This document shows positions 41,688 through 51,478 of a stretch of DNA of 64,000 bases, in pieces. Position 1 is the first letter of the stretch; each line of letters begins with the position of its first letter. Under the pieces are notes generated by a model. The model saw nothing but the letters and a program-made list of their open reading frames with translations, searched no databases and was not told the origin of the DNA. Source of the DNA: Streptomyces albipurpureus (lineage in GTDB: Bacteria; Actinomycetota; Actinomycetes; Streptomycetales; Streptomycetaceae); the NCBI RefSeq assembly GCF_023701525.1, contig NZ_JAMQAW010000026.1, positions 39,206 through 103,205 on the forward strand. The letters are read 5' to 3'. The translations under genes and the position numbers were made by a program.

Positions 41688-42290
41688 ATGCTGTCCGTAG
41701 GTTTGACCGGTGGTATCGGTGCCGGCAAGAGCGCAGTCTCCCGACTCCTCACGTCGTATGGAGCGGTCCTGATCGACGCCGACAAGATCGCCCGTGAGGT
41801 CGTTGAGCCCGGCACAGCGGGTCTCGCCGCGGTCGTCGAAGCCTTCGGCCCCGATGTCCTGACCGCTGATGGGGCTCTTGACCGTCCCCGGCTCGGCTCG
41901 GTCGTCTTCGCCGACCCGGAACGGCTCGCGGTGCTCAACGCCATCGTGCACCCGCTGGTCCGCGCGCGTTCAGCGGAGTTGGCGCGGTCCGTGGCCCCGG
42001 ACGCGGTTGTCGTCCACGATGTACCGCTGCTCACCGAGAACGAGCTTGCCCCGCTGTACGACGTGATCATCGTCGTCGACGCATCCCCCGAGACCCAGTT
42101 GCAGCGGCTGGTCGAAGTCCGTGGGATGGCGGAGCCGGAAGCGCGGGCCCGGATGAAAGCCCAGGCGACGCGCGCGCAGAGGCGTGCCATCGCCGATATC
42201 GTCATCGACAACGACGGCCCATGGGAAGCCCTGGAGCCGCAGGTGCGCTCGGCATGGGCGGAACTGACCAGCCGAGCGGCAGCGCGCTGA
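41688..42290 (+). CDS. coaE: Dephospho-CoA kinase
   Basis: About 200 residues. The P-loop is VGLTGGIGAGKSAVSRLL, followed by LIDADKIAREVVEPGTAGLA and the CoA-binding region with LNAIVHPLVRARSAELA, VVVHDVPLLTENEL and VVDASPETQLQRLVE. It phosphorylates the ribose 3'-OH of dephospho-CoA in the last step of CoA synthesis. Length is that of the catalytic domain alone, without the C-terminal GrpB-like extension found in some actinobacteria. The start fits the family and has a -10 box 7 nt upstream. Confidence 0.95.
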   Translation: MLSVGLTGGIGAGKSAVSRLLTSYGAVLIDADKIAREVVEPGTAGLAAVVEAFGPDVLTADGALDRPRLGSVVFADPERLAVLNAIVHPLVRARSAELARSVAPDAVVVHDVPLLTENELAPLYDVIIVVDASPETQLQRLVEVRGMAEPEARARMKAQATRAQRRAIADIVIDNDGPWEALEPQVRSAWAELTSRAAAR

Positions 42291-42453
42291 CAACAGCCAT
42301 CGGCACCGACGGCCGGAGGCTGGCCTGAGCGGGGGCTTGCCGGGACCTTCGTACGAGCGGCGTTGTCAAGCCGGTGTGAGTTTTCCGTGCATCGGCGTCA
42401 GGCCTTCGTCAACCGACCGCCTGAGTATCCCTACTGCCCGTAGCCTCCGCGGT

Positions 42454-42828
42454 GTGGAGCTCGTATTCGCCGCCGTCACAGCGATGGGCGGGTTGGTAGC
42501 CGTGCTCGCCGGTGCCTACGGTCTATGGCAGACCGGCCGAATCTCGGGTTCCGGCTACTGTGCCATCGCGCTGGTCAAGCCGCCGCCTTTGGGCGCCCAG
42601 CGGCCCCTGTTGGAGTTCGAGACACTGGACGGTCGAATCATCGAGATCGTCTCCCCGGTGCCGTTCGCGGACGACAGCGGCGGAGTCCGACTCTGGTACG
42701 ACCCGGGTAGTCCGAGTGACGTCGTTGTCGACGGTCATCAGCGGACCGGTGTCGACAGGGGGTTCGTCGCCGTGGGGCTCACGCTCATCGCGATCGGACT
42801 GGGCCTCGCACTCTCCACCGCGATCTAG
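42454..42828 (+). CDS. Small membrane protein, DUF3592-like
   Basis: About 124 residues from GTG 42454, preceded at 7 nt by a TAGCCT box and no ribosome site, so probably leaderless. An N-terminal membrane segment (AVTAMGGLVAVLAGAYGLW) leads to an extracytoplasmic or cytoplasmic beta-domain with LLEFETLDGRIIEIVSP and RLWYDPGSPSDVVVD, a DUF3592-type pattern. A second membrane segment closes the protein (GFVAVGLTLIAIGLGLALS). Function unknown. Confidence 0.75.
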   Translation: MELVFAAVTAMGGLVAVLAGAYGLWQTGRISGSGYCAIALVKPPPLGAQRPLLEFETLDGRIIEIVSPVPFADDSGGVRLWYDPGSPSDVVVDGHQRTGVDRGFVAVGLTLIAIGLGLALSTAI

Positions 42829-43014
42829 AACACCTGCCTCCGGCGCTGGAACGGGCCTCTCGGTAGCTGGTTTCAGCCTGGGGCGCCTGGCCTGATGGCG
42901 ATGACCCGTTCCCTCTCGCGGGCCGCACCGACCCCGGTCGGAGTGCTGCTCGGGCTCGGAATACCGCCAACGGGGTTGGTGTTGGAACCAGTCAGTGATG
43001 GGAAGGATGTTGCC

Positions 43015-43383
43015 GTGCCCGAAAGTAACCCGGATACGCACGTCATCGACTTCCGCGCGGCCGAGCAGCTGCTAGCGGCCAGAGACCCACGAGGAGCCGT
43101 CAAGCTCCTTGACTCGGTCATCGCCGCCCACCCCGAGAACACGGCTGCCCGCCTCTTGCGCGCCCGAGCGTTCTTCGCCGCGGCCCAACTGCGCCCCGCC
43201 GAGCTTGAATTCGAACTGGTCCTGGAGCGCGAGCCGGACAACGCGTTCGCGCACTTCGCCCTGGCCCGCACTTTTGAGCGCTCAGGCCGTCCCGAGCAAG
43301 CCAGACGTCACTTCAGGCTGGCAGCGGCTCTCGATCCCAAGCCGGAATATCTCAGGGCCGCGCGCTTTGACACGGATGGTTAG
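43015..43383 (+). CDS. Tetratricopeptide-repeat protein
   Basis: About 122 residues from GTG 43015, preceded by GGAAGGA. It contains about three TPR helical pairs, such as AAEQLLAARDPRGAVKLLDS, TAARLLRARAFFAAAQLRPA and AFAHFALARTFERSGRPEQA, with LDPKPEYLRAAR at the end. TPRs mediate protein-protein contacts; the partner is not evident. No signal peptide, so it is cytoplasmic. Position after coaE is on the same strand, but not overlapping. Confidence 0.85.
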   Translation: MPESNPDTHVIDFRAAEQLLAARDPRGAVKLLDSVIAAHPENTAARLLRARAFFAAAQLRPAELEFELVLEREPDNAFAHFALARTFERSGRPEQARRHFRLAAALDPKPEYLRAARFDTDG

Positions 43384-43422
43384 GGCCGCCCCCCGAGTTG
43401 GTCATCGCGCCGTGGCCCTGCG

Positions 43423-43746
43423 CTAGTCATCAGGCCGTGGCCCTGAAGGGGGCCGCGGCCCGCGCCGCCGACCCGGTTCCCTTTCCTCGTGCACTGGTTC
43501 GTAGGGAGGAACGTCCCGACCCGGCTGATAGTGGGGCCCCTGGTGAATGTGGCGTACCACCAAGCACAAATCGATGATGACAATCAGGAGGAGTACCCCG
43601 CAGGCCGCCGCCCAGCCGGGCTCTTCCAGCAGACTGAATATCGCTATCCCCGCTGCCGACCAGGCCAGTCCCCACAGGCTCAACCAGAACCGCATCCGCA
43701 GAGCACTGCGTGCGGTGATCGGTTCACTCCCTGTGCGCATGGTCAT
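43423..43746 (-). CDS. DUF6343-like small membrane protein
   Basis: About 107 residues from ATG 43746, which follows GGAGGAGGAGACACG. RTGSEPITARSALRMRFWL leads to two hydrophobic segments (LWGLAWSAAGIAIFSLL and AACGVLLLIVIIDLCLVV) and a soluble tail RHIHQGPHYQPGRDVPPYEP, ending in a basic Pro/Arg stretch. I associate this with the Streptomyces family named DUF6343, by memory. Function unknown. It is divergent from the ADP-ribosylglycohydrolase. Confidence 0.7.
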   Translation of the reverse strand: MTMRTGSEPITARSALRMRFWLSLWGLAWSAAGIAIFSLLEEPGWAAACGVLLLIVIIDLCLVVRHIHQGPHYQPGRDVPPYEPVHEEREPGRRRGPRPPSGPRPDD

Positions 43747-43841
43747 CGTGTCTCCTCCTCCAGGATGCACCTGCTCAGCTCTTCTGCCGAGGTCTCCGGC
43801 GAGCACACAGGTCTCTCTGGGAAACAGCAAGGAGTCGACAG

Positions 43842-44975
43842 ATGGATAGATCGTCATGGGAGCGGGCAGTGGCACGTCGCTCCCGAATACGCGGCTGCCT
43901 GCTGGGCGGAGCGATCGGGGATGCCCTGGGCAACCCCATCGAATTCCAATCCCTCGCCACCATTGAGGGCCTGCACGGCGAGAAGGGTGTCACCGGGTTC
44001 GTACCCGACTTCGAGGGGATGACCGGGCGGATCACCGATGACACTCAGATGACGCTCTTTACGGTGGAGGGGCTCATCCGAGCACGTGCCACGGCGGCTG
44101 CCAGCGGGATCGGTGGCGCCGAGGTGGCGTGTACGCGCCATGCGTATCAGCGTTGGCTCGAGACTCAGAACTACCCGGCGCCACCGACCCGAGCCGCGGC
44201 CAACACCGTGAGGACCGGATGGCTCAGGACGCAGCCGTTCCTCTACGCCCGCCGCGCACCGGGCCATGCCTGTCTCACCGGTGTCGCCCAGCAGTACACC
44301 CCCGACCCCGAGCGTCCGCTGGGCCGGCCCGGCGAGGTCAACCCTCAGTCCAAGGGGTGCGGAACGGTGATGCGGTCCGCACCCTTCGGTCTCGTGGGAG
44401 CCGAACCTCAACAGGCGTTCGAACTGGCCGCACACTGCGCACAGATCACCCATGGGCATCCGACCGGGTACTACTCCGCCGGGGCGTTTGCGGCGATCAT
44501 CGCCCATGTGCTGGAAGGCGAGACGACACGGCACGCCGTCCAGCAGACCATGGCGCTGCTGTCTGCCTACCCCGGCCACGAAGAGACCCATGCGGCACTC
44601 GGGGCGGCCGTCACCCTCGCCGCTGCCGGCGGCCCGCCGAACGCCCGGAAGGTGGAAACGCTGGGTGGCGGCTGGGTCGCGGAAGAGGCGCTTGCCATCG
44701 CCGTCTACTGCGCCCTGGCCCATCCAGACGATGTGGCAGAGGCGCTACTGCTCGCGGTCAACCACTCGGGCGACAGTGACTCCACCGGTGCGGTCTGCGG
44801 CAATCTCGTGGGCGCCCGAGACGGGGAGGTGGGCCTGCCCGCGTCCTGGGTGGTGGCGACCGAAGGCAGGGGGGTGATCACCGTCCTGGCCGACGATCTC
44901 AGCCTCCAGTTCGAGCGGACTGGTACCGGCAGCGTGGATCCCGTGCACCCGTACGACAGATATCCGCACAACTGA
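43842..44975 (+). CDS. ADP-ribosylglycohydrolase family protein
   Basis: 377 residues with AAGGAG before the ATG. The dinuclear-metal motifs are present: IRGCLLGGAIGDALGNPIEF near the start, the GRITDDTQMTLFTVEGLIRA segment (T-D-D-T) and NHSGDSDSTGAVCGNLVGA near the C-terminus. These enzymes remove ADP-ribose from proteins (arginine or other linkages) or act on related ADP-ribose conjugates. It is cytoplasmic. No ADP-ribosyltransferase or DraT partner is nearby, so its target is unknown. Confidence 0.92.
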   Translation: MDRSSWERAVARRSRIRGCLLGGAIGDALGNPIEFQSLATIEGLHGEKGVTGFVPDFEGMTGRITDDTQMTLFTVEGLIRARATAAASGIGGAEVACTRHAYQRWLETQNYPAPPTRAAANTVRTGWLRTQPFLYARRAPGHACLTGVAQQYTPDPERPLGRPGEVNPQSKGCGTVMRSAPFGLVGAEPQQAFELAAHCAQITHGHPTGYYSAGAFAAIIAHVLEGETTRHAVQQTMALLSAYPGHEETHAALGAAVTLAAAGGPPNARKVETLGGGWVAEEALAIAVYCALAHPDDVAEALLLAVNHSGDSDSTGAVCGNLVGARDGEVGLPASWVVATEGRGVITVLADDLSLQFERTGTGSVDPVHPYDRYPHN

Positions 44976-45293
44976 CCTGATCACCGCGCCGAGAAGCCTG
45001 GTGGTGGGCGCAAGGGGGGAACCGCGGTCCCGATGCGGGGTAGCCGATCGACCTCGACGGTCGCACCGCCGCTCATGCGTCTGCCATCGCCGCTCGCTGC
45101 CAGAGGCGTGCTCTTCGCAGCGGGGAGTGATGGGGTCGCGGAGTGCGCCGCAGCGCTTGACGGGGGAGGAGAGGCGGGCGCCTGGCCGGGCGGGCCACCA
45201 CCTTCTCAGGGAAGGCAAAGATTCTGGCTTCATCGGGCGAAGGAGGCATACCGTAGTAAAGAGTGCCCAGCTCGGACAGAAGGGGGTGCCCCG
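44976..45293. other. Gene-free stretch upstream of the SPFH gene
   Basis: No supported gene. A TACCGT/TAGTAA AT-rich pocket at 45249-45258 and AGAAGGGGG before the ATG at 45294 probably mark the promoter and ribosome site of the SPFH gene. Confidence 0.4.
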
Positions 45294-46340
45294 ATGGTCG
45301 AGGAACTGGTGGTTGCGGGTGTGGCCGCGGCGGCTGGCCTGATGGCCTATGCGACGGCGGCCGCCCGGGTCGTCAAGCAGTATGAGCGAGGTGTGGTGTT
45401 CCGCCTAGGGCGGCTGCGCGGCGGAATCAAGGGTCCGGGCTTCACCATGGTCGTTCCCGCTATCGATCGGCTCCGCAAGGTCAACATGCAGGTCGTCACC
45501 ATGCCGGTGCCGGCTCAGGAAGGCATCACCCGGGACAATGTCACCGTCCGTGTGGACGCGGTGGTCTACTTCCGGGTGGTCGATCCGGCGAATGCCATCA
45601 TCGAGGTGGAGGACTACCGATTCGCCGTCTCGCAGATGGCTCAGACGTCGTTGCGTTCGATCATCGGAAAGAGCGATCTGGACGACCTTCTGTCCAACCG
45701 GGAGAAGCTCAACCAGGGTCTAGAGCTCATGATCGACAGCCCTGCGATGGGGTGGGGTGTTCAGATCGACCGGGTCGAGATCAAGGACGTCTCCCTGCCA
45801 GAGGCCATGAAGCGCTCTATGGCGCGGCAGGCGGAGGCCGATCGTGAGCGTCGCGCACGGGTAATCAACGCCGACGCGGAACTCCAGGCTTCGAAGAAGC
45901 TCGCGCAGGCGGCCGGCGAGATGTCCAAGGAACCCGCAGCCCTGCAGCTGCGCCTGCTCCAGACGGTGGTCGCCGTCGCCGCAGAGAAGAACTCCACCCT
46001 GGTTCTGCCCTTCCCCGTGGAATTGCTGCGCTTCCTGGAGCGGGCGCAGCAGCCCCAGCAGATACCGGAAGGACCTTCGCAGCAGTTGGCAACAGGTCGG
46101 GCCACGGCGCAGCGGGGCGCCGCGACAGGAGCGGCTGCCGATGAGGAACCCGGTGCCGTCAGGAAACCCGGTGTCGCGGGGGACACCTCGGAAGCGACCG
46201 GAGCCACCAGGGAAGACCGGGCGCCGGATGCCGCGGACCTCCTGGATACCGCTGATACGGGCTCGCCGGGCGGTGCGGACGCCGCGGACGCCTCCTCCGA
46301 TCCGGCACCGCGGATACGACCACTGCCGCCTGCCGCCTAA
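45294..46340 (+). CDS. SPFH/band 7 (slipin/stomatin-like) membrane protein
   Basis: About 348 residues. A short N-terminal hydrophobic hairpin (ELVVAGVAAAAGLMAYATAA) is followed by the slipin core: VVKQYERGVVFRLGRLRG, GPGFTMVVPAIDRLRKVNMQ, TVRVDAVVYFRVVDPANAI and GWGVQIDRVEIKDVSLPEAM. A coiled coil (AEADRERRARVINADAELQA) comes next, then about 90 low-complexity residues rich in Ala, Asp, Gly and Thr. It probably forms oligomeric scaffolds at the inner membrane. Bacterial slipins are often paired with NfeD, which is absent here. Confidence 0.9.
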   Translation: MVEELVVAGVAAAAGLMAYATAAARVVKQYERGVVFRLGRLRGGIKGPGFTMVVPAIDRLRKVNMQVVTMPVPAQEGITRDNVTVRVDAVVYFRVVDPANAIIEVEDYRFAVSQMAQTSLRSIIGKSDLDDLLSNREKLNQGLELMIDSPAMGWGVQIDRVEIKDVSLPEAMKRSMARQAEADRERRARVINADAELQASKKLAQAAGEMSKEPAALQLRLLQTVVAVAAEKNSTLVLPFPVELLRFLERAQQPQQIPEGPSQQLATGRATAQRGAATGAAADEEPGAVRKPGVAGDTSEATGATREDRAPDAADLLDTADTGSPGGADAADASSDPAPRIRPLPPAA

Positions 46341-46724
46341 CCAGTCTGAGCGTCCTACCCAGGCGAGCGTTGTGCATCTGAGCGGGTCGGCCAGGCCCTC
46401 GACAGGTGTGGCAACGACTTCTAGAACCCACGAACCAGCGAGCGGCGTTCCCTCGGGCTCCACGCCGCGGGCAGTCACCCGCGACCGTGCGGGGCGCCGC
46501 TCTCCCACCCGCGCCGCTGCCTCCACCCGCTCCCGCTGCCGGGAGGCGATGCGGTCGCCCTGCGGGCCCGACCGTTGACGTGCCAACCAAGCGTGGTTGG
46601 CGTAGCCGCCCTGACCAGGATATACGGCCCGACTCGGGGGCGTTGTCAGACCCCACCCGTATGGTCGTAGACGTTGATGAACCGGTGCTGCGGCACCCAA
46701 CCACTGTGGATGGGAGGTGACCCC
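46341..46724. other. Gene-free stretch upstream of the SNF2 gene
   Basis: No supported gene, repeat or hairpin of note. GGGAGGTGACCCC directly before ATG 46725 is the SNF2 ribosome site. Confidence 0.5.
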
Positions 46725-49700
46725 ATGGCGATCGGAACCGTGTCACCGGTGCGCGAGCCCGCCACGCAGGACACCCTGGGCTTCTGCGCCGCCGTCTTCC
46801 TACCGGCCGAGCTGCCGCGCGAGGGCAAGGTCGCCTTCTGGGACCCGGTCTCAGATCGGCTCCGGGGCGCGGCCGACGAGATCACGGTCTGCTCCCCGCC
46901 GCCGATGTCGACGACGGAGAGCCAAGGCCTCGACGGGAACATCGCCGTCCGGACCGTCCCCGCCGTGATCCTTCCGGTCATGGAGGCGCTGCCCGTGCTG
47001 GCCCGGGCGCGTATGCACCCTGCCTCCCACCCCGCCTCCGCCTCCTGGGGTGCGGCCGCGCTGCACGCGCTTCACCTGGTGGCCAACGGCAGGCTGCTCC
47101 CCGGTCTGACGCCAACCCACCAGGATGCTTGGCGAGCTGGCCCGCTGGATGCCCACGACATCGCGCAATTGAGGGCGATTGCCGCTGCGATGCCGTACGA
47201 GGCGTATGCGACGCCCGTACCCGGACACCGGGTCATGGCACTGCCCGAACCGGAAGCCCTCCTGCGGGCCTTCTTCGACGCGGTCGCGGATTGCCTGCCT
47301 CGGACCCCCGCCGCGGCCTGGGCGGTGGGCGCTCCCTTTGCCGCCATGGCACCCCAGTGGCTGCCCGACGCTGAGGAATGGGCCGCGGAAGCCGCGGCGG
47401 GCATGGACGCCGGGGTGCGGGTCTCCCTGCGCCTCGACCTCTCCCCCTTCCACCTCTTCGATACGCCCGCTGAGGGGGAGGAACCCCAGCAAGGAGCAGG
47501 CGCGGCCGTTGTCCAGGTGCACAGCCTCGCCGATCCGACGCTCGTCATCGACGCGGCCCGGCTCTGGGCGGGGGACGGGGACGAGCGTTTTGGGCCGCGC
47601 GCCAGAATCGACGCCGTGCTCGCCCTGCGCCGCGCCTCCCGGGTGTGGCCGCCGCTCGCCGGACTGCTGGAGCGGGATGTGCCCGATGTGCTCACCCTCG
47701 CCGAAGACGAGCTCTATGAACTACTCGGTCCGGGAGCCGAGCGGTTGGCCGCGGCCGGGGTGGCGATCCACTGGCCCAGGGACCTGGTGCGGTCGCTCTC
47801 CGCGACGGCGGTGGTGCGATCCGCGCCCGGCTCGTCGACGGACGGCACCCCCTTCTTCGACAGCACGGAACTCCTCAAGTTCAACTGGCAGTTGGCACTC
47901 AACGGCGATCCACTGACCGATGCCGAGATGGACGTCCTCGCCGAGTCGCACCGACCTGTTGTGCGATTGCGGGACCAGTGGGTGGTCGTCGACCCTGACC
48001 TGGTCCGCAAGGCGCGCAAACGGGAGCTGGGACTGCTGGAGCCGGTGGACGCACTCGCCGCGGCCCTCACCGGTACGGCCGAAGTCAACGGCGAAACGGT
48101 GGACGCGGTGCCCACGGGCGCACTGGCCGCACTACGGGATCGACTCACGGTCGGAGCTTCCCCGGTGCCCCCTCCGCGCGGCCTCGTCGCCACCCTGCGC
48201 GACTACCAACTGCGCGGACTGGCCTGGCTGGATCTGATGACATCTCTCGGGCTCGGCGGTTGCCTCGCCGATGACATGGGTCTCGGCAAGACGGTGACGG
48301 TCATCGCGCTCCATCTGCATCGCGATCGCCCGAACCCGACCTTGGTCGTCTGCCCCGCCTCACTCCTCGGCAACTGGCAGCGGGAGATCAGCCGGTTCGC
48401 TCCCGATGTGCCGGTCCGCCGCTTCCACGGCCTGGACCGGACGCTGGAGGGCGCAGCCGCGGGCTTTGTCCTGACCACCTACGGCACCATGCGCACCAGC
48501 GCCGAAGAACTGGCCGCACAGCCCTGGGGCATGGTCGTCGCCGATGAGGCACAACACGTCAAGAACCCCTTCTCCGCGACGGCCAAGGCCCTGCGGACCA
48601 TTCCGGCACCCGCCCGTGTCGCGCTGACCGGTACACCCGTCGAGAACAACCTCTCCGAGCTCTGGGCGCTGCTGGATTGGACGACTCCGGGTCTCCTCGG
48701 CCCCCTGAAGGCCTTCCGTTCCCGTCATGCCCGACTGGTGGAGCTGGGTGAGGACGACGAGGCGGCCGAACGCCTCTCCCGGCTGGTCCGGCCCTTTCTG
48801 CTGCGTCGAAAGAAGTCCGATCCCGGCATCGTGCCGGAGCTACCACCCAAGACGGAGTCCGACCATCCCGTTGCCCTCACCCGCGAACAGGCCTCGCTCT
48901 ATGAGGCGGTGGTCCGGGAGGCCATGGCCACCATCAACGGCGCGGAAGGCATCGCGCGTCGCGGTCTCGTGATGAAACTACTGACGGATCTCAAACAGAT
49001 CTGCAATCACCCCGCGCAGTTCTTGAAGGAGTACGACGGGGTGAAGGGCGCCTCACGCCGAAGAGTCGCCCCGCGGCCCAGTCCTGAGCCTGTTCCGACG
49101 GAGATGCCCTCCCAAGCCCTCCCCGGCTCGGACGACCCCCGCTCGCCCCTCCCCGCCAACTGGCCCAGTGTAAGGGGGTCAGTAGCGCCGGCCCCGGGCG
49201 GACTCGATCCCACAGTCGCCGGGCATGGGCCTGGGGTAGGGGCTGACCAGTCAGAACCGTCCGTTGGCGGATGGCCTGGGGCAGCAGATACGCCTCCCCG
49301 GTTGGCCGGACGTTCCGGAAAGCTGGCGCTGCTCGACGAGTTGCTTGAGGTGATCCTGGCCGAGGGCAGCTCGGTCCTGGTCTTCACCCAGTACGTCACC
49401 ATGGCCCGTCTGATCGAGCGGCATCTGGCGGCGCGGGGCATTTCCACCCAGCTGCTGCACGGCGGCACACCGGTCGCGGAGCGCGAGCGCATGGTCGACC
49501 GCTTTCAGTCGGGCGCCGTACCGGTGTTCCTCCTCTCCCTCAAGGCGGCGGGTACCGGACTGAACCTGACCCGTGCCGGCCATGTCATCCACTTCGACCG
49601 CTGGTGGAACCCCGCCGTCGAGGAACAAGCGACGGACCGCGCGTACCGCATCGGCCAGACGCAGCCGGTGCAGGTCCACCGGCTGATCGCGGAGGGCACG

Positions 49701-49838
49701 GTCGAGGACCGGATCGCCGTCATGCTGGCCCAGAAGCGCGCTCTGGCGGACGCCGTTCTCGGTTCGGGCGAAGCCGCCCTGACCGAGTTGACCAACCGTG
49801 AGCTGGCCGATCTCGTCTCGCTGCGGAGGCCCGCATGA
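46725..49838 (+). CDS. SNF2-family DEAD/DEAH helicase
   Basis: About 1,037 residues. An N-terminal ~450 residues specific to bacterial SNF2 proteins precede the ATPase: motif I LADDMGLGKTVTVIALHLHR, VVCPASLLGNWQREISRFAP, motif II MVVADEAQHVKNPFSATAKA, motif III VALTGTPVENNLSELWALLD. Lobe 2 has VLVFTQYVTMARLIERHLA, LSLKAAGTGLNLTRAGHVIH and TDRAYRIGQTQPVQVHRLI. A ~70-residue Pro/Gly/Ser-rich insertion separates the lobes (near 820-890). These ATPases translocate on double-stranded DNA. Its stop overlaps the start of the SWIM protein gene by 4 bp, so the two are made together. Confidence 0.94.
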   Translation: MAIGTVSPVREPATQDTLGFCAAVFLPAELPREGKVAFWDPVSDRLRGAADEITVCSPPPMSTTESQGLDGNIAVRTVPAVILPVMEALPVLARARMHPASHPASASWGAAALHALHLVANGRLLPGLTPTHQDAWRAGPLDAHDIAQLRAIAAAMPYEAYATPVPGHRVMALPEPEALLRAFFDAVADCLPRTPAAAWAVGAPFAAMAPQWLPDAEEWAAEAAAGMDAGVRVSLRLDLSPFHLFDTPAEGEEPQQGAGAAVVQVHSLADPTLVIDAARLWAGDGDERFGPRARIDAVLALRRASRVWPPLAGLLERDVPDVLTLAEDELYELLGPGAERLAAAGVAIHWPRDLVRSLSATAVVRSAPGSSTDGTPFFDSTELLKFNWQLALNGDPLTDAEMDVLAESHRPVVRLRDQWVVVDPDLVRKARKRELGLLEPVDALAAALTGTAEVNGETVDAVPTGALAALRDRLTVGASPVPPPRGLVATLRDYQLRGLAWLDLMTSLGLGGCLADDMGLGKTVTVIALHLHRDRPNPTLVVCPASLLGNWQREISRFAPDVPVRRFHGLDRTLEGAAAGFVLTTYGTMRTSAEELAAQPWGMVVADEAQHVKNPFSATAKALRTIPAPARVALTGTPVENNLSELWALLDWTTPGLLGPLKAFRSRHARLVELGEDDEAAERLSRLVRPFLLRRKKSDPGIVPELPPKTESDHPVALTREQASLYEAVVREAMATINGAEGIARRGLVMKLLTDLKQICNHPAQFLKEYDGVKGASRRRVAPRPSPEPVPTEMPSQALPGSDDPRSPLPANWPSVRGSVAPAPGGLDPTVAGHGPGVGADQSEPSVGGWPGAADTPPRLAGRSGKLALLDELLEVILAEGSSVLVFTQYVTMARLIERHLAARGISTQLLHGGTPVAERERMVDRFQSGAVPVFLLSLKAAGTGLNLTRAGHVIHFDRWWNPAVEEQATDRAYRIGQTQPVQVHRLIAEGTVEDRIAVMLAQKRALADAVLGSGEAALTELTNRELADLVSLRRPA

Positions 49839-51175
49839 CCCCGCCCTACGGCCGACCTCGCACCGCCCGACAAGATCCCAGCGATCCGGTGAGAGACCGC
49901 CGTGCCCCCGGCGGGCGAGATCGGCGCACCGCCGCGATGGCTGCCCGGCACGATGACCGGCGGCGTACCTTCCCCGCACCCGATCCCCTGCGGGGCGAGG
50001 AGTCGGCGACCAGTTGGTGGGGCAACGCCTGGGTCGAGGCACTGGAGGACGCGGCACTCGACCCGGCCAGGCTCGCCCGGGGCCGGGCCTACGCCGGTCG
50101 TGGTCTCGTGGATTCGATCACGGTCACCCCCGGTCGGGTGGTGGCGTATGTCCATGGCAGCCGTCCCCGCCCCTACCGCACGGAGATCCGCCTCCGTGCC
50201 CTCAAGGACGAGGAGTGGGACGACCTTCTGTCTGCCGCCGCGGCCCGCCCCGACTACATTGCCGCCCTCCTCGACAAGGACGTCCCGCACGCGCTCGCAG
50301 GCGTGGTGGATCTTCTGCCGGCCACCGGGGACCTGATTCCGGACTGCTCCTGTCCCGACGACGGCTATCCCTGCAAGCACGCGGCCGCACTCTGCTACCA
50401 GACGGCCCGACTGCTGGACCAGGACCCCTTCGTTCTGTTTCTGATGCGGGGGATGGGTGAGCGAGACCTTCTCGCCGCTCTCTCCCATCGCAACGCCACC
50501 CGGTCAGCGGCTGAGCGCGCCTCTGCCGAGCCGGCCCCGCTTCCCACGGTCGCGGCCCGGCAGGCGCTCATTCCGCGCAGTCTCCCCGAACTACCGCCTC
50601 CCTTCCCGATCCCGGCCAGCCCCGGGCGGCCACCGTCCTATCCGCAGGCCCCCGGCGCCCCCGACCCGCTCGCACTGGACCTGCTCGCTACCGAAGCCGC
50701 TGTCCGCGCCCACACCCTGCTGACCACGGGCATCGACCCGATCGCACACCTCACCCCTTGGCAGGACGCGGTCCGGCTGGCGGCTGCCCACCCCGGTTCC
50801 GGGCTCACCGCTTCGTCCCGCGCCCTCTATCGGCGACTTGCCGGGGCCACGGGCCGTACCCCCACGGCCATCGCTCGCGCGGTTGCCGCCTGGAGACAGG
50901 GTGGCCTGTCGGCGCTCGAAGTGCTGGAGTCCCCCTGGGACCCGCCTGCGGGTCCTTTCGACCGTGCCCGGCCGGCCCTTACCGCCGCCGGCTTCCCGGA
51001 CTTCCGTCCCCAGCTCAACCAGTTGTCGACCAGCACGCTCCAGCTCAGATTCGGCCGTGATGGGCTGTGGTACGGCTATGAGTCGGACGCGGGACGCGAT
51101 GACTGGTGGCCACGCGGCGCCCCAGACACCGACCCGGTTGACGCACTCAACGCCCTGCTGAGCGGTAGACCGTGA
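49835..51175 (+). CDS. SWIM zinc-finger protein, partner of the SNF2 helicase
   Basis: 446 residues beginning at the ATGA overlap with the SNF2 gene. Domain order: a basic, disordered N-terminus, SWWGNAWVEALEDAALDPAR (typical of these SNF2-linked proteins), RGRAYAGRGLVDSITVTPGR, the SWIM motif PDCSCPDDGYPCKHAAALCY (CxCx(n)CxH) and a helical C-terminal half with Pro-rich linkers. SWIM domains bind nucleic acid or proteins. The coupling suggests a two-subunit remodelling or DNA-processing complex of unknown purpose. Confidence 0.9.
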   Translation: MTPPYGRPRTARQDPSDPVRDRRAPGGRDRRTAAMAARHDDRRRTFPAPDPLRGEESATSWWGNAWVEALEDAALDPARLARGRAYAGRGLVDSITVTPGRVVAYVHGSRPRPYRTEIRLRALKDEEWDDLLSAAAARPDYIAALLDKDVPHALAGVVDLLPATGDLIPDCSCPDDGYPCKHAAALCYQTARLLDQDPFVLFLMRGMGERDLLAALSHRNATRSAAERASAEPAPLPTVAARQALIPRSLPELPPPFPIPASPGRPPSYPQAPGAPDPLALDLLATEAAVRAHTLLTTGIDPIAHLTPWQDAVRLAAAHPGSGLTASSRALYRRLAGATGRTPTAIARAVAAWRQGGLSALEVLESPWDPPAGPFDRARPALTAAGFPDFRPQLNQLSTSTLQLRFGRDGLWYGYESDAGRDDWWPRGAPDTDPVDALNALLSGRP

Positions 51176-51349
51176 CGACGATGCCCACACAGAGCTCACC
51201 GAGTCGATCGGGCCCGTCTTGGGATGGTGCCGCGGGTGCGTTCACCCGCGGGCACCCGGCAGGTGTTCCCGGAGGGCGAATCGCAGGGCACGGCCCTGCG
51301 GCGAGGGCCAGCCGTCACTCCCATGACGTCACCGACGAGCACCGGCCCC

Positions 51350-51462
51350 GGCGGTCCGGCATCCACGCCTCCGGCGGTCCGGCACCCAGGCGTCCAGGGG
51401 GGTCCGGCATCCAGGCGTTGAGGCATTCCGGCGTTCGAGTAATCCGGCATCCAGGTGTTCAG
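51350..51462. repeat. Degenerate ~23-bp tandem repeats (TCCGGCATCCAGGCGT type)
   Basis: About five copies of a unit around TCCGGCATCCAGGCGTTC, with substitutions and length changes. They lie in the 515-bp gene-free stretch 51176-51691 between the SWIM and P450 genes. Nothing else is supported in that stretch apart from the hairpin at 51479-51515 and the P450 promoter. Confidence 0.65.
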
Positions 51463-51478
51463 GGTGAGGCACTCCGAT

